Positions 26,044 through 33,901 of a DNA stretch of 33,901 nt are shown here, one piece after another. Every line of letters starts with the position of its first letter. Position 1 is the stretch's first letter. Under the pieces are notes generated by a model. That model had not been told where the DNA came from, ran no database searches, and saw only the letters and a program-made list of their open reading frames with translations. Position numbers and translations under genes: made by a program. Origin of the DNA: Clostridia bacterium (lineage in GTDB: Bacteria; Bacillota; Clostridia; Oscillospirales; CAG-272); contig JAFXAN010000094.1 in the NCBI GenBank assembly GCA_017517035.1, positions 1 through 33,901 on the forward strand, written 5' to 3'.

Positions 26044-27228
26044 TTATTTAAGATAGTCGGGTAAAAATTCGGCTGAAACTGTTTTTGTCACATATGAACG
26101 GAGCTTCTCGACAGTGGTAGTTTTTCCATAATATATAAGACCGTGACTTTTTGCCATCTCTTCCGTGAAATTTTCCATCAGATGCACGGAATTTTTATAG
26201 AACGAGCGGTTATAATAATAGACCGTTGGCAAAAGGAGCGGATTTTCGATGGAAAGCTCGCCATCCTTTCTCACAATATCAAATGTGATTATTCCGCCAA
26301 CCATATTGTAGTCATTAGGCTGCTCCGCTACGAAATTTCCAAGAGAATAGACGCAGAGCATTCTGTTTCCGCCACTCTCGATCCACTCAACAGGCTGAAG
26401 CACATGAGGATGATGTCCGATGATAACATCAACACCAAGCTCCGCCATCATGCCCGCAAGCTTTTTTTGAGTTGCATTTGGCTTGAAATTATATTCCGAA
26501 CCCCAATGCATCGAAACAAAAACAAGGTCAGCAAGCTCATTTGCCTTCTTCACCTGTTCTGCAATGACAGTCTCATCCTCATAAGGAATGACGATATCGG
26601 AACCTGCCTTCAGCCTAAGTCCGTTTGTACTATAAGTAAAGGACAAAAACGCAATTTTTATCTCTTCCATCTCAACGATTCGGATATTATTGAAATCCTC
26701 CTCATTAAGATAGCCTCCGATGGTGGTAACGGGCAGAGTGTTCCAGAATTTTATAGTCTCCTCAAGACCACTCGTGCCTGCATCCAGCATATGGTTTGTG
26801 GCAAGATTCACAACATCAAAGCCTGTCTCGATAAGATCATATGCAAGATCTCTCGGAGTGTTGAAATGAGGATAATCGTCATAGCCAAAGTCCTCACCCG
26901 CCATTGGAGTTTCCTGATTTATAAAAGCAATATCAGCATCCTCTATAATATGTTTTATATTCTCATAAAACGGGGCATAATTATATTCCCTTCCGCCCTC
27001 AACAGCACTCTTTTTAGCATCGCGATTGGAGCCGTAATACATAATATTGTCTCCGCAGCCTGCAAAGCTGAGCGTCACATCGGGAGGATATGGCTCGGGA
27101 AAGGAAATATCAAGCTCACCATGCTTCTTATCCCCCTCGAGAACCAAAGGCTTTTTATTCTGTTCCTGAAGCTTTCCGCATCCGCAAAGGATAAGCAGCA
27201 AAGCAAGCAAAATAATAATTTTTTTCAT
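26044..27228 (-). CDS. CapA-family lipoprotein (poly-gamma-glutamate/capsule type)
   Basis: This 394-residue protein begins with a lipoprotein signal (LLALLLILCGCG, lipidated cysteine about residue 17), so it is probably anchored outside the membrane. The rest is a CapA-type metallophosphoesterase fold: FAGCGDNIMYYG (about 54-65), INQETPMAGEDFGY, VNLATNHMLDAG, FVSMHWGSEYNFKPN, IIGHHPHVLQPVEW and VYSLGNFVAEQ. The Asp, Asn and His residues in these motifs are typical metal ligands. CapA proteins act in capsule or poly-gamma-glutamate handling. No CapB or CapC is visible, so it may process another polymer. Its ATG is one base after the PAP2 stop codon and lacks a good ribosome binding site, implying coupled translation. 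Confidence 0.92.
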   Translation of the reverse strand: MKKIIILLALLLILCGCGKLQEQNKKPLVLEGDKKHGELDISFPEPYPPDVTLSFAGCGDNIMYYGSNRDAKKSAVEGGREYNYAPFYENIKHIIEDADIAFINQETPMAGEDFGYDDYPHFNTPRDLAYDLIETGFDVVNLATNHMLDAGTSGLEETIKFWNTLPVTTIGGYLNEEDFNNIRIVEMEEIKIAFLSFTYSTNGLRLKAGSDIVIPYEDETVIAEQVKKANELADLVFVSMHWGSEYNFKPNATQKKLAGMMAELGVDVIIGHHPHVLQPVEWIESGGNRMLCVYSLGNFVAEQPNDYNMVGGIITFDIVRKDGELSIENPLLLPTVYYYNRSFYKNSVHLMENFTEEMAKSHGLIYYGKTTTVEKLRSYVTKTVSAEFLPDYLK

Positions 27229-27229
27229 A

Positions 27230-27790
27230 TTATTTTTGTTTTATCTTTCTTTCTACAGCATTCCACACCTTATCAACTATGATAACACCGAGAATGCCGA
27301 ATATAATTCCGAGAACTATCGCACAAAGCACATCGGTGGGATAATGAACATAGAGATAGAGCCTTGAAAACGCAATGAGGACCGCAAGAACAAGAGCGGG
27401 GATTCCGAATCTCTTATCTCTTATCATAAGCACAGTTGCAACCTCAAAGGAAGCAAGAGTATGTCCCGACGGGAATGAGCCGTCATCTAGAGGCGCAATC
27501 AGAAGAAGCGCACGCATAGCCTCATTCACATCATATGGGCGAACTCTGCCGAAAAGCGGTTTCATTATCATGTTGACGAGAACAAGACCGATTATAAGCG
27601 CCATGCCCGCCATAAGTCCTGTTTTCCTCGTTTTTTTGAAAAGGACAAGAAGCACCGCCACGGCGATCCAACCAAGTCCATGATCGGCAAAGGCTGTTAT
27701 CACGGGCAAAACCGCATCGAGAAATCCACATCTGAGATTTTGAATTGCATCGAGCAAACCGATCTCAAAATTATTTAATGCATCAAACAT
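27230..27790 (-). CDS. PAP2-family membrane phosphatase
   Basis: This 186-residue integral membrane protein has all three PAP2 motifs: KPLFGRVRP (about 87-95), FPSGHT (about 115-120, catalytic histidine), and SRLYLYVHYPTDVL (about 151-164, nucleophilic histidine). It has about five or six helices. Relatives dephosphorylate undecaprenyl diphosphate or lipid phosphates at the outer face of the membrane, recycling the carrier used for cell-wall and capsule building. Here it lies between an unknown membrane protein and a CapA-like protein, which supports a polymer-synthesis role. GAGGGGAG precedes the ATG. Confidence 0.93.
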   Translation of the reverse strand: MFDALNNFEIGLLDAIQNLRCGFLDAVLPVITAFADHGLGWIAVAVLLVLFKKTRKTGLMAGMALIIGLVLVNMIMKPLFGRVRPYDVNEAMRALLLIAPLDDGSFPSGHTLASFEVATVLMIRDKRFGIPALVLAVLIAFSRLYLYVHYPTDVLCAIVLGIIFGILGVIIVDKVWNAVERKIKQK

Positions 27791-27804
27791 TCTATGCTCT
27801 CCCC

Positions 27805-28902
27805 TCAGTTATTTGTTCTGTCATAGATGAGGTATTTACCGTCCACCATTCGAAGATAAAATGTTGCATCCATGGTGTCTCTGAAATCCTCAAGGCGTTT
27901 TCTTTTGAGAACCTGAGTAAGCTTTACTCGGCAAGAGAATGTATTTTCATCATAGCGGTAAAAATTACTTGCCTCAACGTCCTCAAAATCATAGCTGTCA
28001 TGGTCAATGACCGCCCACTGAAGAGTGGATCTGATAGATTTATAAAGCTCTGTTCCCTTTTCAAAATAGGGATTCAGCTTTTGAAGTGTCGTATCATTCT
28101 GCATATAAGAAGCAAAGCTCTTTGCCGCTTCAATGACAAAATCGCTGTATTCTGCCTCAAGCACCTCGTCATAAACGAGCTTTGTATAATAATAGAGATC
28201 ATCTGACTTTGCAAGCTCGATCTCCATCTCATTCCCCTCGGCATCGCAAACCTTGACATTTGGTGCGCTTATAAGAGAATCAACCTCATAAATTGTGAAT
28301 TTGATCCCCTCAACCCCCTCGGGCATATGGGCATTTGTCTCATGGGGAACATTATCCTCGGTGATATATGAGGAATCAAGCATAACACCGTTTATATAAG
28401 GCACCGACCCTTTTATCGCCTTGATCCTTACCGAAATATCGGAACGGTAAAAAAGCTCAAAATCCGAAAGCTCATATTTTTTGAAGCCCTTTTCGCTTTT
28501 TTCATCACTTACAGAGAGAGTAAAGGATGCAATCTTTATATCCTTTTCACCCTCGGTATATTTAACGATATATTTTGACACATCGGTATCCATTCCGGAT
28601 GAAATATTATGGTATGAAAGCTCCTTGCCCTCTGTAATTGATGAAATATATTCAGCAAGCATCTCGTCACTTTCAAACTTACTTTCATTCAGCGAGGAAT
28701 GCTTTATTAGCGAAAGATAATCACCCGAAACAAAATATTTTTCAAAAACTTCATCCGCAACATATTTCGGCTGAACGCTCTCGTAATCTGCAAGATAGTC
28801 TCTCACAACAAAAAGCACAGCAGTAAGAACAGCCAAGGCTACCACCCAGCAAATAATGAGGACAAGATAGAATTTCGGCATTTTTTTAGCATCATTCTGC
28901 AT
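27805..28902 (-). CDS. Unknown membrane-anchored extracellular protein
   Basis: This 365-residue protein is not recognised. A short basic N-terminus is followed by one membrane helix (about residues 10-34, FYLVLIICWVVALAVLTAVL). The remainder is soluble and presumably outside. It seems to contain two or three alpha/beta units with an acidic character. The first (YVADEVFEKYFVSGDYLSLI) and last (DTMDATFYLRMVDGKYLIYD) segments resemble NTF2-like or lipoprotein-associated folds, but weakly. The ATG at 28902 was chosen for its GGAGG site; it overlaps the end of the preceding gene by 11 bases. Position between a phosphodiester glycosidase and PAP2 suggests an envelope role. Function unknown. Confidence 0.8.
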   Translation of the reverse strand: MQNDAKKMPKFYLVLIICWVVALAVLTAVLFVVRDYLADYESVQPKYVADEVFEKYFVSGDYLSLIKHSSLNESKFESDEMLAEYISSITEGKELSYHNISSGMDTDVSKYIVKYTEGEKDIKIASFTLSVSDEKSEKGFKKYELSDFELFYRSDISVRIKAIKGSVPYINGVMLDSSYITEDNVPHETNAHMPEGVEGIKFTIYEVDSLISAPNVKVCDAEGNEMEIELAKSDDLYYYTKLVYDEVLEAEYSDFVIEAAKSFASYMQNDTTLQKLNPYFEKGTELYKSIRSTLQWAVIDHDSYDFEDVEASNFYRYDENTFSCRVKLTQVLKRKRLEDFRDTMDATFYLRMVDGKYLIYDRTNN

Positions 28903-30397
28903 ATTCAGTACCTCCGTCCTCGGGCGCAACCATAAAGAAGGTCGGCATATATCTCGGATTTGTAAATGCCTTATATTTATTTACAAGTCCCTTTTTCTGA
29001 TATTGGTCGAGAGAATCATAATCATAACCATATTTTTCATAATAATTCTCATAATACATCATTGCTGAAGAACCGCCGTCAAGCATTGCGGCAGAAACAG
29101 CCCCATGCTCGACCATAATGTCGATAACATCATTATGAGTTGCTCCGAGAGAGCTTGCGCTTCTTCCATCTGTCACAAGAAGAATGACCGTTCCGTCTGC
29201 CCTCTGTCCTATTGCGGTTCTCTGAGCCGTTCCGTTATTTCCCTCGGCATAATAGAATGTTACATTTTCACCGTCTGATGAAATAAGTACATTTCCGGTC
29301 TGGAATGAAACAGCATCACGGATACCAAGCTCTTCAGCCTCAGCCTTTGTCATTCCCTCACGCACGACGAGCTTATTATTTTGGTCAAAGCCGATAAAGG
29401 TACGCTTTGTGCCGTCATTCCAAACGCATTTACCACCGGCAAAAGTAAGTCCGATGGGATGCGCTCCCGTTCCGATTCCACCGCTATCGGGAAATTCGCC
29501 GCCGTTTATTGCCGCAACAGCCCCATATACCTTCGTTGCCTCGAAAATATTTTTTCCCTTCTCGCTTCCTGAAAAATTATCGCTTGAAGCACCCACAAAA
29601 ACTCTTGCGGGGTCATTTACAAGAAGCATATATGCGGTATAGGTCGAGCCTTTGAGAGTTTTGAAGATCATTCCATCCTTTGCATTTTGCCATTCGTCCA
29701 TCTCTTCCTCTCCGCCATCATTCTCTGTCGTTGTGTTATAATCCTCAAGAGATATAACATCCTTTTCGACCTTTGCGCTATCCGCCATGATCTCGTCAAT
29801 GGTTTCACTATCAAGGAAAAGTCCCGGCACCCATTTTGTTGCGCTTGCCTGCTTTGCGGAAAGAACAAGCAGATTTCTAACGGTTTCGCTCGGGCCTTTT
29901 GCGATAACGAAGCAAAGGCTATAGAGAGCGATAACGGCAAAAAGCAGCAACGAAGCAAAAACGATTGCTATCCTGCCTGCGATCCTACCACCACTGAGAC
30001 GCTCCCCCTTTGGCTTTCTGCGGCGATATCCCTCATAGTCATAATAATCGCTTTCGCTAAAGCCTATAACTCTTTCCCTCTTTTTTTCGGGACGCTTCGG
30101 TGTCTCAGACTTTTTCTCAACAGCCTTGATCTGTTCTTTCTCCACCGGTGGCTCAGGCTGCTTTGGAGCCTCTGCACGCATTATGGGAAAATTGATCTTC
30201 AGTTTCTTATTTATATCATTCGAGCGAGATTCCTCTATCTCGCTGTTTTCTTTTTCCTTTTCAAGCTCATCTTCCGGTGCAGAAAAATCAATATGCTTCA
30301 CCGGCTGGCTTGCCTTGGGAGGGGGCGGCATTATAAGCGGTGATGTCTTTCGCTTTTCTGCACCGTTCTCCGATTCAAAAAAATCTTTTTCGTCCAT
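28892..30397 (-). CDS. Phosphodiester glycosidase (NAGPA domain) with cytoplasmic tail
   Basis: This 501-residue protein has a long disordered, Lys/Glu/Pro-rich cytoplasmic N-terminus (about 1-135), one membrane helix (about 137-165, FASLLLFAVIALYSLCFVIA), and an extracellular NAGPA domain (about 235-490). Domain landmarks are YGAVAAINGGEF, RTFIGFDQNNKL, AQRTAIGQRADGTVILLVTD, GRSASSLGATHNDVIDIM, and AAMLDGGSSAMMYY. NAGPA enzymes remove sugar groups joined through phosphodiesters; bacterial members act on wall teichoic acid or exopolymers. The ATG at 30397 is used; the extension to a TTG at 30409 lacks a ribosome binding site. It is 17 bases after a GT2-GtrA gene, matching a glycopolymer decoration or trimming pathway. 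Confidence 0.88.
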   Translation of the reverse strand: MDEKDFFESENGAEKRKTSPLIMPPPPKASQPVKHIDFSAPEDELEKEKENSEIEESRSNDINKKLKINFPIMRAEAPKQPEPPVEKEQIKAVEKKSETPKRPEKKRERVIGFSESDYYDYEGYRRRKPKGERLSGGRIAGRIAIVFASLLLFAVIALYSLCFVIAKGPSETVRNLLVLSAKQASATKWVPGLFLDSETIDEIMADSAKVEKDVISLEDYNTTTENDGGEEEMDEWQNAKDGMIFKTLKGSTYTAYMLLVNDPARVFVGASSDNFSGSEKGKNIFEATKVYGAVAAINGGEFPDSGGIGTGAHPIGLTFAGGKCVWNDGTKRTFIGFDQNNKLVVREGMTKAEAEELGIRDAVSFQTGNVLISSDGENVTFYYAEGNNGTAQRTAIGQRADGTVILLVTDGRSASSLGATHNDVIDIMVEHGAVSAAMLDGGSSAMMYYENYYEKYGYDYDSLDQYQKKGLVNKYKAFTNPRYMPTFFMVAPEDGGTEYAE

Positions 30398-30414
30398 TTT
30401 ATCAACCAAACCTA

Positions 30415-31494
30415 TTATTTTTTCTTTTTAGATGTAAAAACCCATTCCCTCTGAATTCTGAACGAAAGCAAAAAGAGAATAAATTCAACTGCTATTTTGA
30501 TAATTGTTGTAATCACCGAAGCCGAAATTCCTTCCAGCGAAGAACCAACGGCATCCACGATCATCTTCACTCCAAAATTTGAGATCAGAAGCATCGGAAT
30601 TGCGACTACATAATATTTTACTAATGTTTTCGCTATATTATCCGTGTTTTTGAAAACCGTTTTCTTATTCAGAATGAAATTGGTAACGGAAGAAACCGCT
30701 CTTGCGATTATATAGCAAAGCAGCTGCATTTCCTTACCGAGAAGTATATGTAAAACAAAGAATATCACATTATCTAACAAAGATGCAATGACTGAGCTGA
30801 GAATAAATTTCAATATCAGAGAATAAACCCTTATTGAATCCCTTATGGGTCTGAAATGGGATGTCTGATTTTCCTCAATATAAACCGTTTCGATCTTCAC
30901 CTCGGAAAGCTTTATTCCTCTTTCACGAAGTCCGAGGAGCATATTTGTTTCATATTCAAATCTATCGCCCTCGATCTCAAGCATATCAGAAAGTATATCT
31001 CTCGGGAATGCACGAAGTCCCGTTTGTGTATCGGATATCTTCATTCCGCAGGCAAGACGGAAAACAAGAGATGTTGTTCTGTTTCCGAATCTTGAGCGCT
31101 TCGGTACATGAGGAAGCGAAAAATCACGAACGCCGAGAACAAGATCTCCAACCTCAAGCATCTTTTCACAGCAAGCAAGAACATCCTTTGGGAGATGCTG
31201 ATTATCCCCGTCAACTGTTACGACGCCCTCTCTGCCCTCTTTGTTCCGAAGAAAATATTCAAATGCAGTTTTCAGAGCCGCTCCCTTACCGCAATTTTTC
31301 GGATGGGTAAGCACCGTACATGAGGGATGCTCGCATGGGTCGGGGAAATTGCAAAGATTTTCTTCTCTGCTTCCGTCATTAACAACTATTATGTCATCGA
31401 ATCCCAGCTCTTCAAGACCTTTTATGACCTTCATGAGCTTTTCATCGGGATTGAGCGAAGGAACTATCACAGTTACTCTTTTTTGTGCATTCAT
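30415..31494 (-). CDS. Glycosyltransferase family 2 fused to a GtrA-like membrane domain
   Basis: This 359-residue protein joins a GT2 catalytic domain (about 1-225) to a GtrA flippase-like domain with four membrane helices (about 230-355). The GT2 part has VTVIVPSLNPDEKL, DDIIVVNDGSREE, GKGAALKTAFEY, the metal-binding VTVDGDNQH and SDTQTGLRAFPRDI, like dolichyl/polyprenyl-phosphate sugar synthases. The GtrA part has LDNVIFFVLHILLG and SVTNFILNKKTVFKN. It probably makes a polyprenyl-phosphate sugar and helps flip it outward for envelope glycosylation. The ATG at 31494 has AAAGGATG ahead; the in-frame ATG at 31503 is too close to it. It follows recD2 by 20 bases. Confidence 0.92.
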   Translation of the reverse strand: MNAQKRVTVIVPSLNPDEKLMKVIKGLEELGFDDIIVVNDGSREENLCNFPDPCEHPSCTVLTHPKNCGKGAALKTAFEYFLRNKEGREGVVTVDGDNQHLPKDVLACCEKMLEVGDLVLGVRDFSLPHVPKRSRFGNRTTSLVFRLACGMKISDTQTGLRAFPRDILSDMLEIEGDRFEYETNMLLGLRERGIKLSEVKIETVYIEENQTSHFRPIRDSIRVYSLILKFILSSVIASLLDNVIFFVLHILLGKEMQLLCYIIARAVSSVTNFILNKKTVFKNTDNIAKTLVKYYVVAIPMLLISNFGVKMIVDAVGSSLEGISASVITTIIKIAVEFILFLLSFRIQREWVFTSKKKK

Positions 31495-31514
31495 AATGAG
31501 CATCCTTTCATTTT

Positions 31515-33737
31515 TTATTCAAATGGCAAAAGCCTCTTGGCAAGCCCTGTATATCTCATTGACTGTCGGTTATTCTCAACCATTTTGCGGACATATTCTT
31601 CTTTTCCGACAAGGATCACCATCTTTTCCGCTCTCGTTACAGCGGTATAAAGCAGATTTCTCGTCATAAGCATTGGGGGACAAGCATACATCGGAATAAT
31701 CACGATGGGATATTCACTTCCCTGACTTTTATGTACCGTTATAGCATATGCATGGTCAATATCGTCAAGAAGCGAAAAATCATATATAACATTACGGTCA
31801 TCAAATGCGATGAGTATATATTGCTCACTTTTGTCGATGTCCTTAACTATACCGATATCGCCGTTAAAAACACCTAATCCGCTTCTGTAAGCACTTTCCC
31901 ATTCAAGCTCATAGTTGTTCTTTGTCTGCATAACTCTGTCGCCAACTCTGAACACCCGTTCCTTATGCTTATATTCCTTTTTCCCCTTTTCTGCTGGATT
32001 CAGGCTTTCCTTAAGAATCAGATTGAGGTTATCGGTTCCTCCCTCTCCTCTTCTTGATGGGGTTATGACCTGAATTTTCTGCACGGTATCTGCGCCGTAT
32101 TTTCTCGGAAGTCTGTTTTTGCAAAGGTCTGCAATTGTCATCGCAATTTCTCTGTCACTTTCTCTTGGCATAAAGAAAAAATCATTGTCCTTTGCAGTAA
32201 GATTCGGGCAAATGCCGTCATTTATAGCATGAGAATTTGTAACTATAAGGCTCTTTTCAGCCTGTCTGAATATTGTCCTAAGACAAACTGTCGCAAATCT
32301 GCCGCTTGAGATGAGATCACGGAGAACATTTCCCGCACCAACCGAAGGAAGCTGATCTGCATCACCTATAAGTATGATTCTTGAGCCTGGCTTAACAGCT
32401 TTTAAGAGAGATGATGCAAGAAAGCAATCTATCATGGAAGCCTCATCAATTATTATGATGCTTTCATCGAGAAAATTTCTCTCATCACGCATAAAAATTG
32501 CATTTTCACCATCGCTGTATTCCATTTCAAGAAGACGATGAATCGTTTTTGCCTCGCAAGAGGTTGCCTCGCTCATCCGCTTTGCGGCTCTTCCCGTGGG
32601 AGCTGCCAAAGCAACCTTCATGTCCATGCTCTCAAAGATTCCGAGAAGCGCACGGACAACCGTGGTCTTTCCAGTTCCGGGACCGCCTGTCAGGATCATA
32701 ACTCCGCTGTCAAGCGCTTCTTTTATAGCCTGCCTTTGCAGCGGTGCATATTCGATCCCGCTTCTTTTTTCTTCACGGGAAATAAAGCGCTCAATATCTT
32801 CATAGCCTATTTTCGGACAAAGATTATCGAGAACCACCAGCTTGTTTGCCGTAAATGTCTCGGCATCGTAAGCTTCCTTGGTATAGACATATGTTGTCCC
32901 ATCGAAAATCGAATAGCGAACTCTTCCGGCAGCCACGAGAGACTTATATGCACTCTCTGATTTTTCTATACTTACCGAAAGCATCTGCGCAGTTCCTTCT
33001 ATGAGCTTATCGAGAGGAAGACAAATATGCCCGTTTTTTGCGGCATTGTGAGAAAGAAGATATTTCATTCCGCTCATTATTCTGCTTTCACAAGCAGGAT
33101 CAATAGAAAGCTTTGCAGCCATAGCATCCGCTTTTTCAAAGCCGATTCCGTCTATCATATCACAGAGAACATACGGATTTTCTTTGGCAATCTCCACCGC
33201 ATCCGCTCCCCATTTTTTATATATCTTAACAGTTGTGGCAGGACCGAAATACTCTCTGAAAAACATCATTGTGCTTCGCATTCCCGCCTCGGCTCTGAAA
33301 TTTCCCGAAATTTCAAGTGCCTTTTTCTTTGATATTCCGGAGATCTGTGCAAGCCATTCCGGATGCTTTTCGATAACCTCAAAGGTGTCCTCACCAAATT
33401 CATCAACGATCTTTATGGCGGTTTTTGCACCAACACCCTTTATAGCTCCCGATGCAAGGTAACGCAGGATAGAGTCCACATCTGCAGGAAGCTGCTTTTC
33501 AAAGCGTTCCACTTTGAACTGCCTGCCGTATTTGGGATTATGCACCCAAGAGCCGGTAAGGGTCATATGCTCACCTTCCGCAACATACGGAAGAGTTCCG
33601 ACAATGGTTACAAGATCACCGCCATCGGTAGAAAAGCTGCATATTGCATATCCGTTCTCTTCATTGCAGTAGATAATATGCTCAATACTGCCCGAAAAGC
33701 TTTCTTTTCCGCCTTCTCGCTCCTCTGTCTCAAACAT
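31515..33737 (-). CDS. recD2: ATP-dependent DNA helicase RecD2
   Basis: This 740-residue protein is a RecD2-type superfamily 1B helicase, which unwinds DNA 5'-to-3' and acts in repair without RecBC. An N-terminal OB-like domain (about 15-85) is followed by helix-hairpin-helix regions (GAIKGVGAKTAIKIVDEFGE, AQISGISKKKALEI and CDMIDGIGFEKADAMA). The helicase core has Walker A GGPGTGKTT (about residue 347), IIIDEASMID, ILIGDADQLPSVGAGNVL, FRQAEKSLIV, and the C-terminal ITVHKSQGSEYPIVIIPM with LLYTAVTRAEKMVILVG. AAAGGAG precedes the ATG. It leads the six-gene envelope operon, and a type B miniature element ends 24 bases upstream, so promoter placement is unclear. Confidence 0.95.
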   Translation of the reverse strand: MFETEEREGGKESFSGSIEHIIYCNEENGYAICSFSTDGGDLVTIVGTLPYVAEGEHMTLTGSWVHNPKYGRQFKVERFEKQLPADVDSILRYLASGAIKGVGAKTAIKIVDEFGEDTFEVIEKHPEWLAQISGISKKKALEISGNFRAEAGMRSTMMFFREYFGPATTVKIYKKWGADAVEIAKENPYVLCDMIDGIGFEKADAMAAKLSIDPACESRIMSGMKYLLSHNAAKNGHICLPLDKLIEGTAQMLSVSIEKSESAYKSLVAAGRVRYSIFDGTTYVYTKEAYDAETFTANKLVVLDNLCPKIGYEDIERFISREEKRSGIEYAPLQRQAIKEALDSGVMILTGGPGTGKTTVVRALLGIFESMDMKVALAAPTGRAAKRMSEATSCEAKTIHRLLEMEYSDGENAIFMRDERNFLDESIIIIDEASMIDCFLASSLLKAVKPGSRIILIGDADQLPSVGAGNVLRDLISSGRFATVCLRTIFRQAEKSLIVTNSHAINDGICPNLTAKDNDFFFMPRESDREIAMTIADLCKNRLPRKYGADTVQKIQVITPSRRGEGGTDNLNLILKESLNPAEKGKKEYKHKERVFRVGDRVMQTKNNYELEWESAYRSGLGVFNGDIGIVKDIDKSEQYILIAFDDRNVIYDFSLLDDIDHAYAITVHKSQGSEYPIVIIPMYACPPMLMTRNLLYTAVTRAEKMVILVGKEEYVRKMVENNRQSMRYTGLAKRLLPFE

Positions 33738-33761
33738 TTCTGCGCTCCTTTCTATTGTTTT

Positions 33762-33901
33762 AAACAGTAATTTATCGGTGAGGGAGTTTCGCCTCTGCGG
33801 AGGCGACCGACGCCGCCGTCGGCTCGCGCGACCTTTTAAAAAAGGTCGATCAAAACTTTGAAAAAGGGAATTTTTATTGTTGTTTATCTGTGTTTCTACA
33901 T
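33762..33901. mobile_element. Miniature element, type B copy 2 (cut by window edge)
   Basis: It starts AAACAGTAATTTATCGGTG just after a TA and is followed to the window edge. It matches the first 140 bases of the copy at 22287 with three differences by eye. The three GC-rich hairpins are intact. It lies 24 bases before the recD2 start codon, leaving only the ribosome binding site between. Confidence 0.85.

Noticed and set aside
26143..27282. Long plus-strand open frame (379 codons) opposite the CapA-like gene
   Set aside because: It is wholly antisense to a clearly recognised gene, its translation is Ile/His/Cys-rich with no domain, and it lacks a ribosome binding site.
29687..30343. Plus-strand frame of 218 codons opposite the NAGPA gene
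   Set aside because: It is a shadow of a confident minus-strand gene, with low-complexity Leu/Phe/Cys-rich translation.

Overview
The window reads as chromosomal DNA of a low-GC, spore-forming member of the Clostridia (Bacillota), probably an uncultured gut or rumen lineage. This is inferred from a GerA-family spore germination protein, a SigH-like sigma factor, a DUF4364 protein, a MetH without the reactivation domain, SLH surface domains, strong AGGAGG-type ribosome binding sites, and many glycan-handling genes. No rRNA, tRNA, CRISPR array, phage genes or intact transposase gene were found.

Layout: (1) 1-3.7 kb is a sugar-handling locus. A truncated rhamnosidase-like gene and an AraC regulator lie on the minus strand, divergent from a DMT-type permease and an (alpha/alpha)6-barrel glycosidase. 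(2) 3.8-5.3 kb holds hom, whose 5' leader carries a 278-bp IS630-like MITE with perfect 24-bp ends. (3) 5.4-7.1 kb holds DUF4364, a sigma factor and a zinc-ribbon protein. (4) 7.16-8.03 kb is a small module bracketed by a 37-bp direct repeat that contains a terminator. It carries an XRE regulator, a paired operator and a decayed Rossmann/SLOG-like gene. (5) 8.07-13.9 kb, minus strand, is one transcription unit: a 42-aa peptide gene, a strong terminator, then a membrane-anchored DUF5722-like protein, a phosphotriesterase-family hydrolase and a MATE exporter. (6) 14-18.6 kb has a GH109-like oxidoreductase divergent from an AraC regulator that overlaps metH. (7) 18.9-22.3 kb has a CYTH phosphohydrolase and an SLH surface protein divergent from the germination gene. 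(8) 22.6-25.7 kb is a GH2 beta-galactosidase with a consensus promoter. (9) 26.0-33.7 kb is a six-gene minus-strand operon: recD2, GT2-GtrA, NAGPA-type phosphodiester glycosidase, unknown membrane protein, PAP2 phosphatase and CapA-like lipoprotein. It looks like an envelope glycopolymer pathway riding behind a DNA helicase.

A family of miniature elements runs through the window. All share AAACAGTAATTT termini, apparently at TA targets. They have two different cores: type A (166 bp, two copies) and type B (271 bp, one full copy plus one cut by the window edge). There is also a 39-bp remnant. The two ends of each element are distinguishable and are shared between the core types, so the cores look interchangeable. 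One copy stops 24 bp upstream of recD2.

The best candidates for something undescribed are the modular miniature-element family, the 42-aa peptide/terminator/DUF5722/hydrolase/MATE unit, and the MITE embedded in the hom leader. All functional links beyond single-gene homology are inference from sequence reading; no database search was run.
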